Below the pieces are notes generated by a model, which was not told the DNA's origin, did not search any database, and worked only from the letters and a program-made list of their open reading frames with translations. The translations under genes were made by a program, and so were the position numbers. Positions 1 to 11,017 of a stretch of DNA of 50,000 nucleotides are shown here, in pieces. The DNA comes from Glandiceps talaboti (Eukaryota > Hemichordata > Enteropneusta > Spengelidae), in NCBI RefSeq assembly GCF_964340395.1, contig NC_135549.1, forward strand, positions 26,577,595-26,627,594. The letters are read 5' to 3'. Position 1 is the stretch's first letter. Each line of letters begins with the position of its first letter.

Positions 1-408
1 AGACAGCCCTGGCCGAAAATAATAGATGTAATCAACAGTGCAACGAAAACTGTGAAACATTTACAGGTCACTCTCATTTTATATATGGACAACAAAATTA
101 GGTCGGTCACAGTTCCATTTACATGATGCAATTGACTCAGAGCGTGCTTCCATATGCTCGGGGCAAATCGAATCAATTAGTGTATTAAGGGACCAACAAA
201 TATATTGTGGCACTGCATGTCCTGATACGCCTTCTTGAAATTTCCCATTGTATTCTAATAGCTAGTATATTTATTCGAGATGAAATATGTTTACTCTGTT
301 GTTAAATGCGCCATTCAAAAGGCGACGCGAGTAGGATTGGGCTAAAATATGCCATCATCGTGATGCCATCAACGCGACACGGTGGTATCATATCACAATG
401 CTTCTTGT
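1..408. other. Non-coding flank
   Basis: I see no supported exon, RNA or repeat boundary here. The stretch is AT-rich with only short chance frames. It is probably upstream or intronic sequence of the Link-domain gene, because a complete Link exon with a 3' splice site follows at 1700. Confidence 0.4.
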
Positions 409-955
409 CGGCAAATAATAAAAAATCAGATAAATAAAAGTCAATGAATGTGAAACGCACGACATTACGAGTGTTTATGTATATCAAGTCTAGCCGTTTT
501 GATTTATTTTGCCATAATATGGGGATATAATATTTTAGCTTTTATACCCACAGACACTGACAATTAGTCAGAAAGTGTGAGAAAATATCAGCAAATATTG
601 GTTACTAAGACATGTAGACTGTAGTTTTTGTTTACTGATGTCTATTACAACCACCAGCAATGTATTTTTTCACAATGCTGTTAGGTTTTATTCACCCAGT
701 GACTACTCTCGTCATAGCCTTAGTGCTAACGAATACCACTTATGACGTCATAGAATCCCGTGGCCTAGGTGGGACCAGAAATACCCGAAAACTCTCGAAG
801 TAAATCCGAAGAGAACTGACTGAAAAAAAGGTCATTTTCAGGTGTTTGCAGACGCTTTTTTAAAGTTTTAAAACCAGAATGCGTTTCACAAATATGTCTA
901 GCAAATTAGCGATAATGAATGTGAGCATTTTAAATCACCTTTAATGTTTGTATGT
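409..955. repeat. Dispersed repeat, copy 1 (uninterrupted)
   Basis: This block matches 13913-14361 joined to 18767-18848 at high identity by eye. Shared landmarks are cggcaaataataaaaaa, the ttttgatttattttgccataat stretch, ccacagacactgacaattag, and the terminal gtgagcattttaaatcacc. In this copy the sequence runs uninterrupted through the point (869/870) where the Ngaro-like element sits in copy 2. It looks like a non-autonomous mobile repeat. No coding capacity is seen. Confidence 0.8.
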
Positions 956-1699
956 CTGTATGTGTTTTATTTATTAGCTGCATACATAAAGTTGTGTCAA
1001 CTATTTTTGAGAGGTTAGCCGTTGGGAACGAAAGGGTATCATTGATATTAGTTCTGGTTATAGCTAAAGGACAAATGGTCTGCAATGTAATGGTCAAGAG
1101 TGTGTGTACATGTATAACGATCGTGTGATAGGCCGAAGTTGAACATGCAAGTTTGAAGTTTACAAGATTTGCAGACGTCAAGAATATTAAGTTGATTAAA
1201 GAGAGAGTGGTAACGATTGCTATGCCAGAGAAAGTAGTTCGAGAGCAGTTGGATTAGTGTTTTCCCACAGTGTATAACTAAATGAGCGATCAGTTTAAGG
1301 CCTGCGAGGAGAGGGGGGGGGGGGGGGGAGGGGCAAATCAATTTGTGACTCGAAGAAGGGGGTTAATACTTTTGCAAAATTTATGTCGTCGGAGGGGGTG
1401 TCACTTTATTTGAACAACTAAATGAAATCATGGTTTGGTAGTTATTTTTCCATACATTTAAAGAACAAATGTATGTGTATACAATAAACCACAACAATAA
1501 ATAGTTATAAATATACATACAAATACAACAAACGCTTTGTGTCAATAATATACATGCATATGACATGGAGTCGCACTACTGTACTATGTCTACCTTTTAG
1601 GCTTCAGTTTCATTAGAAATATCTTCTCAATATTGCATGCTATATGAGTTGCATTGCGTCTATCAATTCTATAAAAAGACCTATTTCTCTCCACCACAG

Positions 1700-1975
1700 G
1701 AAAGATTTTCCACTCCAATGGTGTTGAGCATTATAGTTTGAATTATGAGCAAGCTAAGAAAGAGTGTACGAAATACAATGCAGTCATAGCTACGTACGAC
1801 CAACTGCATGAAGCCTGGGAAAATGGTTTACAACAATGTGACGCTGGATGGCTTAGAGATGGAAGTGTTCAGTATCCAATGCAAAAGGAAATCGTTGATT
1901 GTGGTAATTTAGTAGGAATAGTTGATTTAGGATTTGAAAACAAGTCACACACCTACGATGTCTACTGTTATAAAG
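1700..1975 (+). CDS. Link-domain exon 1
   Basis: This is a complete 92-codon Link (hyaluronan-binding) module in one exon. The 3' splice site ends tctccaccacag and the donor is GTTAGT, and both introns are phase 1. The four conserved cysteines are in KECTKY, QQCDAGWL, VDCGN and DVYCY, in the order expected for the C1-C4/C2-C3 disulphides, with the typical AVIATYDQLHEAW and CDAGWLRDGSVQYP blocks. In known families such modules bind hyaluronan or related glycosaminoglycans in the extracellular matrix or at the cell surface; binding here is inferred. No start codon belongs to this exon, so the gene begins upstream. It is closely similar to exon 2 (4366-4641). Confidence 0.9.
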
Positions 1976-2910
<935 letters not shown>

Positions 2911-2937
2911 ACGTTCCAGCTACAAGTATTGTTGGAG
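2911..2937 (+). CDS. Linker mini-exon 1
   Basis: This is a 27-bp exon between ttttcttcag and GTATGT. It is phase 1 at both ends, so it adds nine residues reading roughly D-V-P-A-T-S-I-V-G between Link modules. A near-identical 27-bp exon at 6150-6176 in the duplicated unit, with conserved splice sites, supports it. It is too short to be found by ORF length. Confidence 0.75.
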
Positions 2938-3138
2938 GTATGTGCAGCTACTTACTTTTGTATGAATTACGAAATTCGCTGGAGTGTTGTTATTAAAAGT
3001 TTGTACAGACATTTGTCCTTATTAGTTACTAAATCTTATCTACGATATTGGAATAAGACTTGTACATATAATACGTACTAAACCAAGCGAGGGAATAGGT
3101 TGAGATTTGAAAAGAGGTGGAATTTCTGTTAATTAAAC

Positions 3139-3190
<52 letters not shown>

Positions 3191-4365
3191 CATTGTGACG
3201 GAGAAAGCGGTGTTGCTACTACTACTACAATTACTTCAAGTGTAATTTCCTATATACCATCTCAGTGAACATGGTGAAGTAAAAGCCGATGATGTACACA
3301 ATTGCTACAAATACTTTACATGTTGTTACCAATATTCATTCAAATACCTTTCGTACATCTCTAAGGAGTTACAAGATTGAAAACCATCTGACTACATTAC
3401 CACCAGTCTATTTACATTTGATATATAATACATGATATTATATATAAAGATTTTATGCATGTATGTATGTATGTATGTATGTATGTATGTATGTGTGTAT
3501 GTATGCTTTTTATATTTATTAGCTGCATACTTAAAGTTGTGCTGACTATTTGAGAGGTTATCCTTTGGGAACAAAAAAAGGTACTGGTATTACTGGTGTT
3601 AGTTCTGATTGGATAACTATAGGACAACTGGTCTGTAATGTAACGGTCAAGAGTGTGTGTATAACGATCGCGTTTTAGGTCGAAGATGAACATGCAAGTT
3701 TGAAATTTATACATTTTTGCAGAGTCAAGAATATTAAGTTGGTTAAAGAGAGAGTGGACATGATTGCTAGAGAAAATAGACCTAGAACAGTTGGATTAGT
3801 ATTTTTTCTACATTGCAACACTAAGGACGTGCTCAGTTTAAAGGCCAGGGGGTCAGATGAGGGGGGAGGCGTCACCTCGAGTTGGGCCTCGAAGAAGCTT
3901 AAGGGGAGGGGGGGGGGGGCTGCAAATACTACACACGCCTTGTGTCAATACTATACATGTATATGACATGGAGTAGCACTATTGCACTATGTCTACCTTT
4001 AGGCCTCTTTTTTATTAGAAATGACTTCTCAATATTGACCTGAACAATGTCTAATTTCACCCAAAACATGACAAATCTAGGGCGATACGCACGTAAAATT
4101 AATAATACTACCTTCTAAAACTAGTGTCTAGATATTGGAAATTCAATGTGTATGTATATTTTATTATATGCAGTTAACTCAAAGCTAATAGGCCTCTGGA
4201 TTTCGAACCAAGCTTTCGCTCAAGGTTAACAGGATCCATACAAGAATAACATCTAAATAAATGCCCCAATGTCTATAATAAATTGAATAATTTCAGACAA
4301 TACGTTGGTTACTTGGGAATAATATATCTATCAATACTATAAAAAGACCTTTTTCCCCACCACAG
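2938..4365 (+). other. Intron between linker 1 and Link 2
   Basis: It contains a GT dinucleotide run (about 3143-3188), a GTAT tetranucleotide run (about 3457-3504), and the upstream-intron block duplicated from about 930-1600. No other exon is visible. Confidence 0.7.
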
Positions 4366-4641
4366 GGAAAATCATCCGTTCCAACGGTCTAAGGCGTTAT
4401 AGTTTGAATTATGAAGAAGCTAAGGAAGAGTGCACGAAATATAATGCAGTCATAGCTACATACGACCAACTGTATGAAGCCTGGGAGAATGGTTTCCAAA
4501 GTTGTCAAGCTGGATGGCTTAGAGATGGAAGTGTTCGGTATCCAATGCAAGAGGAAATTAGCGATTGTGGTAATTTAGTAGGAGTTGTTGATTTGGGAGT
4601 TAAAGACAAGTCAGACACCTACGATGTGTATTGTTATAAAG
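4366..4641 (+). CDS. Link-domain exon 2
   Basis: A 276-bp exon, phase 1 at both ends, with acceptor ccccaccacag and donor GTAGGT. Cysteines occur in EECTKY, QSCQAGWL, SDCGN and DVYCY. Most residues match Link exon 1; differences include D-to-Q in the second-cysteine block (QSCQAGW against QQCDAGW) and several charged substitutions. It is the second copy of the recent cassette duplication and keeps the fold-defining residues, so it is probably functional. Confidence 0.9.
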
Positions 4642-6149
4642 GTAGGTATTCATGAGATAGCAAGTTGAAGTAATAAAGCTCCCAAATGATTTCCAAACTA
4701 TTGATAATTGTTGACCTTCTGCAGAGGTGAGATAGAGACAGGAGTCAAATTTTGAAACCATGGAATCATATACTAAACTTATCCCAAAAAAACCCACGTC
4801 ACAAATCATTTTTTTTCTGAATCACCATGTGAGGGAACAACTTTCCAAAATGGCGGCACCCATCGAAGGAAAGTCTTGTGTTTCTTTCCTTCCGAAAACT
4901 CGGTTTTAGATTTGATATCTTAAATGTGTCCCATCCAATGTCTAAATACATGAAGAGTATCAATAAAAATCATTACTAGATTCAAACCTATTTTGGAGAA
5001 AAACGAAAGAAAAATTGTAGTACTGTGCTGTAGTGCACATGGTCATCGCATGCGCATCGTATATGTAGTACAAGTAGAATGCACTTAGTGTTATTGTTTT
5101 CATATTTACTTGATCAATATCTTAAACGAACACCAAAGATCACAAAGGGCATTCCTATAAGTAGTACTAATACTATACATACAAATACACTCCAGTACAG
5201 TACATGTCAGGCCTACACGTTTTTAGAATTGATCTTTCTTTAAAATAAGTTTGAACCTAGATTTGATTTGTGTCGTGGACATATTCCATGACTATGTATT
5301 TTGACATTAGATTGGATACATTTAAGACATCAAATCTAAAACTGAATGGCATTTTGAAAAGAAAACTAATACTCACTAGCAAAGGACTTCCTTTCGATTG
5401 CGCCCATACATGGTGAATCAGAGAAAACTGGTTTCTGACTTACATGTTTTAAGAGATGATTTCCGGTTTTAGTATCTGATTTTATATTTCCAATATTTGA
5501 CTCATCTCTGTTCTACCCTGTTCTGTAAGGGAGGGAAGGGAAGAGGTGGAAGTGGTAATGCTTAGCAAGGAGGTAGTGCACAGGGCGCATCAGGCATTTG
5601 ATGCAGGCATTGATTGTGTTTGTGATGAATAGCATTGTTTGTCTTTATTTCAGTCGTATTTGATGTTAGCTGGTTTGTCAATTATTCATTTTGGTTTTAA
5701 TCTACTAAAGAAAAACAATGACATTGTGATTATCTTTTCTCTTAATATCTTTTCTTTTATCCGTTACATTGGCTGAATCTATCCGAGCTATTTATTGGAT
5801 TAATGGCCGCATATGACTACACATAATATGAATGACCATATCTCAAATAGATAAATACTGTTAGATTAGTCACACTGACAATATACCCTGCATCTTAACC
5901 TTTGCGATTTATCAACACCTGGTGATATTTGAATGCTTACCTGGCTTGATATTACCGCAAATATTAATATACAGAATGATGCTTTTATACAGATACGGAA
6001 ATTAGGTTGGCTATTAAACGAGTACTACCACCTACCTATCCACTTACATACACGTATACATACATACATACATACATACATACATACATACATTATCATA
6101 CACAATGTAGTCAACAATATAAATGACAACTGAATTTTATTTCCTCCAG
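4642..6149 (+). other. Intron between Link 2 and linker 2
   Basis: Mostly duplicated intron sequence, interrupted by the inverted-repeat element described separately and an ACAT run (about 6057-6092). No exon is seen. Confidence 0.7.
4790..5440. mobile_element. Long-TIR MITE-like element in intron
   Basis: The two ends are imperfect inverted repeats over roughly 150-180 bp. The left arm has ctgaatcaccatgt (about 4823), then ggttttagatttgat (about 4901). The right arm carries the reverse complements atcaaatctaaaac (about 5328) and catggtgaatcag (about 5409). No coding region lies between. The matching place in the sister cassette (about 2040-2090) lacks it, which places the insertion after, or within only one copy of, the duplication. 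No clear target duplication could be fixed by eye. Confidence 0.65.
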
Positions 6150-6176
6150 ATATTCCATCTACAAGTATTGTTGGAG
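6150..6176 (+). CDS. Linker mini-exon 2
   Basis: A 27-bp exon between tttcctccag and GTATGT, phase 1 on both sides, encoding about D-I-P-S-T-S-I-V-G. It is the duplicate of linker exon 1. Confidence 0.75.
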
Positions 6177-6519
6177 GTATGTACAACTACTTATTTTTTT
6201 TAAATTACTAAACAAACATGGATGGTTTTATTGAATGTTTTGTTCTGTGAGATACATTTTTCTGAATAGTAATAAGACAGGAGATAAGTACATAATAAGA
6301 CATGCACATATAAAATGTAATAAAGCAAACGGGGAATCAGGTTGCGATTCAAAAGGGGTGGAGTGTTACTTCTGTGATAGGAACTGCTTGTGGTTGTGGT
6401 TGTGTCTGTGACTGGCTGGTGTCTATCTGTCTGTCTATCTCTCAGTCTGTCTGTATTTGCGTGCGTGCGTGCGTGTGTTTATTTATTTGTTTATTTATTT
6501 ATGTGTGTATGTATGTGTG

Positions 6520-6770
6520 TATACAAGTAATAAATGATGTCCGGGTCGAGGTCGGCATGTCTTGCCCGGATGGCATTTGCCTTGTACTCCGGAAACTTCA
6601 TGCGTGGTCTCATATTCTTCCCAGGATCAAGTTCATCGTCTGTGTTTTGATACACTCATAGTCTATGTTTTGATTTTCGATAAGAAGACTGCCACCTAAG
6701 CCGACAACAAAGTTGATACACGCTTGTATCAACATTCAATGTCACACACGTATATGTTTTGGTATTTGTT
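6520..6770. repeat. Dispersed repeat shared with 13557-13795
   Basis: Both places contain caagtaataaatg, a cccgg(g/a)tggcatttg or ttt block, then gttcat...atcgtctatgtttt and atcaacattcaatg...acacgcatat, in the same order. The left copy adjoins the Crypton-like fragment, so the repeat may be the tail of that element. Confidence 0.55.
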
Positions 6771-7152
6771 GTTTGGACTTGTCCATGAATTCATAAAATA
6801 TCTTATTTGATGTATCTATAATGTTGAAATCGGGACGCCCATTGTCCCTGATGTGTTGGCAGAGAGTTGGGTTAATGTTTACCATGGATAAGGTAAACCG
6901 TCTATTCTTCTTGCCTCGACCACAAACTGTACGTTCCTTTTGGTCAGCTATGTGTCTGTAATTGTCGGTAAATCGGTGACAAACGGTATAGGACAGTCCA
7001 GTCCGTCTTCATTCCTCTCCACGGCCCAAGTATTCCAAACTTTGCATATCCAAGTAGTTTTTTTCCTGTGTATTCTTCGGTACACTTGCCTTCGGTTTAT
7101 TATCTATGTCCTCGGATGTCATAACAGCAAGCCGTCGCTTTCTCCCTGCCAT
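6765..7152 (-). pseudogene. Crypton/DUF3504-type (ZMYM/QRICH1-like) fragment
   Basis: On the minus strand a frame starting with MAGRKRR continues with EDIDNKPKASVPKNTQEK. After a frameshift near 7055-7062 (a run of seven A) it reads WICKVWNTWAVERNEDG, and further on, past a stop and another frame change, NGRPDFNIIDTSNKIFYEF. This order (PKNT, then a W-rich helix, then NGRPDxN) is what I recall of the N-terminal region of the Crypton-derived YR-like DUF3504 proteins found in ZMYM/QRICH1-type genes. It is broken and the catalytic part is absent. The family call is from memory and tentative. Confidence 0.5.
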
Positions 7153-7209
7153 GATACTGTCTATCCCTTGCAAGTTGTGACTTATGTGTATTTTATCACA
7201 GACAAGTAA

Positions 7210-8948
7210 GAAACTGTGATTTTGTTCGCCTTCTAAATACACTCTGCTGCCATGTTTACATTTATTATAATTACTGAAATAACGTTCAGCGAGAGAACCA
7301 AATCGGATCAGTTCAGTAACAGTCAGGGGCCACGTTGCTGTTATGATTGTCTGTATCTAATCGTTCTTCTTGGTCACACACCTATATCGTTACACATTGT
7401 GACGAAAACCTCTCTGGTCACTTTGGTATGTAGCGCAATAAGGATTCATGGATTGATTGATTGATTAAATACGTTTCATGTTTATTATTTCGAAAATAGC
7501 CTTCAACGAGAGAACAGCAAGTGTTCAGTCACAGTCAGGGGCCATGCTTTTTCTTGTGATTGTGTGCATCTAAAATGATATACAGTACCGTAGCACGCAG
7601 GGACAGTTGCCCCATCTCTCCCCCCCCCCTCGAAGATTTTAGAGGGAAGGGGGAAAATGCAACTTTTCGAATACATAGTGACGGTACTAATATCGTTCTG
7701 TACATGACGATTCCTAGCACGCGCACTTTGTATTGTTGGTTCAATGAAGTCAAAAGTGACTGTACATACACTGACTCCTCGCTAATATGTCTCTCTATTG
7801 TACGCTGGCTTATACTTTGAATAAAAATGTGCCCAGTTACAAATTGTAACTTTTTACAGTGTAGCGAATTAAAAATTGTTTGTGCGAGAATGTGCAAAAG
7901 AAACGCGCACATTGGATATGGAGATCGACGGGTGGATCACACTTCATAATTGATAAATTTCCGATAAAGTCAAGGCAACAATGCCTGTGAGGCTTTGTTT
8001 TCTAGTGTCAGGCTGTGATCCGGAGTATTTTCTAGTGATCAGCAGAATTCTGGTGTATTCCTGACAACCCCAATTAGTAGTGTTCCTTGCAAACGCTCCT
8101 TTTCGGCACTACGCTGTCTGAAAGGGCAAGTATAGCAGAAAATCACCCCAACTCCAGAGGACGTGTATTCCAGAAATATTAACTGGAGAAAACTGTTCAA
8201 CTCGGTACGCAGTTTAAGAGCCACTCTTTGAAGATACACTTTAAATTGCATTCAACGTTGTCTTTGATTGAAATATTGTTTGATATTATCTCATTGCACT
8301 GACACTAGCGATATTCTGAAATTCATTTTGAAGCGACAATTTGCTATGGAAAGAATGGCCATGAATTTGTAAACGGCATCAAAATCCAAACTTCAATTTG
8401 TATTATAATGATAATGTCAGGGAGAATCAACTGAGTTCGCCTTGGATTCCGACATAAAGTAGGCCCATAAATGTTTTGGGAATTGCAGAAAAACAGTCTG
8501 TTCAAAGTGTTAGTTTGTCTTCCTGTTGTACCTACATAGACTGTGAGGCAAATAGTTGGGTAAGAAGAGAGTTGTATATTTTGTTGTGTTACTTATTTGA
8601 GAAAGCACCATCCAATTTATTACACAATCCTCTCGGCAGCTACTTTCAAAAAATACCACATTGCATATGATATGCAATAGTCTACGCTACAATGGATATA
8701 ATGTAAATTGCATTCAAATTTATACAAGCTAGCCTCCTTTTCAAATTTTAAATGAATGATCGCACAATACAAAGTTCTGCCGCCCCTCCCTCTCATAGCA
8801 ATGTGGTCAGGTTACGGCCCTCATATATTACTCCATTACACCTATCTGTCAGTGAGTCATAAGTGCTAGGTAGGTGTATGATCTATGACTCTATTTTTTT
8901 TTACAATTTGTATGTGTATAATTATTATAGGGTGTTTTCCATTTACAG
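7210..8948 (+). other. Intron upstream of Link 3
   Basis: The intron ends in gttttccatttacag. It has a short imperfect duplication (about 7282-7360 and 7501-7575) sharing cgagagaac and cagtcaggggcca. A poly-C run lies at about 7620-7629. No further exon is supported. Confidence 0.5.
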
Positions 8949-9221
8949 AGGTTTTCATTGTCCGAGAACCAGGGCCTAACAGATACCAGTTAACTTTCAA
9001 TGAGTCTGATTCAGCATGTACAAGGTATGATGCTGTCCTAGCAACTCGTGAGCAATTAGAGGAAGCCTGGTTAAGGGGTTTGGGGTACTGTTCACCTGGA
9101 TGGCTGGCAGATGGAAGTGTTGTATATCAAACGCAGTACGAGCGGAAGGGATGTGATGGAGAGATTACATCTTATGGATATCCGGACATGCAAGAATTGT
9201 ATGATGCGTACTGTTATAGAG
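8949..9221 (+). CDS. Link-domain exon 3
   Basis: A 273-bp exon, phase 1 at both ends, with acceptor ccatttacag and donor GTAAGT. Cysteines lie in DSACTRYDA, GYCSPGWL, KGCDGE and DAYCYR, with the Link hallmarks RYQLTFNESDSACTRY and GWLADGSVVY. It is more diverged from Links 1 and 2 than they are from each other, so it belongs to an older duplication. The open frame running on past 9221 is intronic read-through and should not be annotated. Confidence 0.88.
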
Positions 9222-9670
9222 GTAAGTTGAACAATTCGCACGTGATATGTCGGTACATGCTTGCAATACACACTCGTTTAAGTAATGATAAGAAGGTTCC
9301 AAACAGAATTTTCCGAGCAATGCAATACAACACATTTAGTATTCGAGTGCAAGAAGAAGAAAGGGAAAGCTGCTCAACATGTCTGTCCCAATCATATGTT
9401 GGCGATCTCATTTCATTAAAAGTAAAATTAGGAAGAAGGTTCTGTCATTTTGTAAATCAAGCTAAGTGGTTGTCCGTTGAACAGCTTTCTTTTCGCATTG
9501 AAACAATTTGATGTATGTTGTCTTCTCATCAAGGTATAAGTCTGCAAAATTATATCTTACAATCTCTAAGTAGTTACAAAGTAGAGAGTTAGTTGGCCAC
9601 AATTTTGATTGCAATTATATATTTTGTAACTACAGTATCTAATCTAATGTTTTAAATTATTTTTTTACAG
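9222..9670 (+). other. Intron between Link 3 and linker 3
   Basis: A short intron from GTAAGT to tttttttacag. The Link 3 frame happens to stay open to 9511, but a donor at 9222 and the next acceptor are both clear. No other feature is seen. Confidence 0.7.
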
Positions 9671-9697
9671 CGGTAGCTCAGAATCAGGAAGGAAAAG
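9671..9697 (+). CDS. Linker mini-exon 3
   Basis: A 27-bp exon flanked by ttttttacag and GTACGA, phase 1 on both sides, encoding about A-V-A-Q-N-Q-E-G-K. It has the same length and position as linker exons 1 and 2 but an unrelated sequence. The conserved length supports it; the weaker donor lowers certainty. Confidence 0.6.
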
Positions 9698-10645
9698 GTA
9701 CGATGACACTATATATGATTTTAGAAACAAGAAGTCTGTCTGAAGTCGAAGTGGTTTTATGACTAAGGTCAAAAATGTTGAATTCTGGGGAAATAATTAA
9801 ATCGAACTGCTCTAGATCCATTTTCCTGTCTGCAAAAGATGATTGTTCGACTCGTATCTCTGACTAGCATACCCTCTCTACTCCTCATGTTGATGTTGAA
9901 CAAGTTGGCATTCACAAACCTTGTGAACTTCAACTTGTATGTTCATCTTCCATTTAACACATGATCACTATATACACATATTCTTACAGACGACAGACCA
10001 ACTGTCCTATAACTATCCGGCCAGAGAAATCCCAAAGGTTAACTTCTGAATTAGTCATCACAATTTCAAGTATGAAACTAACAAACCCGGAATTCCGTGT
10101 CGATGAAATTAAGAATGCCACACGTACAATAGTCTATAAACGTAGATTTAAAACATTATCTTCTGAGGGAGTGAGCTCTATCTTTCAGTCACCTTCAACT
10201 TGCTCAAATATGTCTTAATTTACATGTATTCTGGTCCATGGACTTCATTAGTTCCAAGAGAACTATTTTAAGGAATCTCACCAGGATTGTTTTTCCTCTT
10301 GCTGCCAAAGACTTTATATTATATATTTCTCTTGCTGGTGGAATAGACCAATTTATTCAAATCAATTCAAATGCATTTAACCTGTCTCCTGAATATTTAC
10401 GAAGTACATGGCCAGTCTGTTTCCTAGCGAGGTGGGTGGACGGGCGAATGGACGACGGGAGGAAGGGCGGACGGGCTAGTTCACTAACTACCTAACTAAC
10501 TAACTGTCTGGCTGAAGAACCAATGGACAGACAGACAGACAGACAGGCAGACAGGCAGACAGACACAGACAGACAGACAAACAGACATACATACATACAT
10601 ACATACATACATACATACATACATACATACATACATACAGACATT

Positions 10646-10680
<35 letters not shown>

Positions 10681-10741
10681 CTAGATAGTTTATTATTATT
10701 ATTTGATGGGTTAATGTATTAATCCTCGTTCCCATTCACAG
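9698..10741 (+). other. Intron between linker 3 and Link 4
   Basis: It contains a compound CAGA/CATA tetranucleotide tract (about 10520-10682) that yields spurious Cys/Val/Ser/Leu frames on the minus strand. It ends at ttcccattcacag. No other exon is seen. Confidence 0.7.
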
Positions 10742-11017
10742 TTGCGTTTCACGTCGAATCTACAAACGGCCGATATCATCTAACATTTGCCGAAGCTATC
10801 AAAGAATGTCAGAAATATGATGCAGAGATTGCAACTCTTGCCCAACTGTATGGAGGCTGGAAACAAGGGTTAGGTATTTGCCGAGCTGGCTGGATATCGA
10901 GTGGACAGATTAGATCCCCTTCTCAGGAAGCAAGCGAATTTTGTGGTAATGCTATAGGAATCATAACGCCGGTCTCGAGAGGTTTCTTCGAAAAGTATGA
11001 CGTATTTTGCTATGGAG
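10742..11017 (+). CDS. Link-domain exon 4
   Basis: A 276-bp exon, phase 1 at both ends, with acceptor cccattcacag and donor GTAAGA. The frame is open throughout but has no start codon. Cysteines lie in KECQKYDA, GICRAGWI, EFCGNA and DVFCYG, with GRYHLTFAEAIKEC and IATLAQLYGGWKQG as the Link core. It is the most diverged module: the usual GWLxDGS is GWISSGQ, so ligand binding may differ. It continues the alternating Link/linker pattern. Confidence 0.88.

Noticed and set aside
9222-9511. Extension of Link exon 3 into a 208-codon ORF
   Set aside because: A clear donor GTAAGT ends the exon at 9221 in the same phase as the other Link exons; the rest is intronic read-through.
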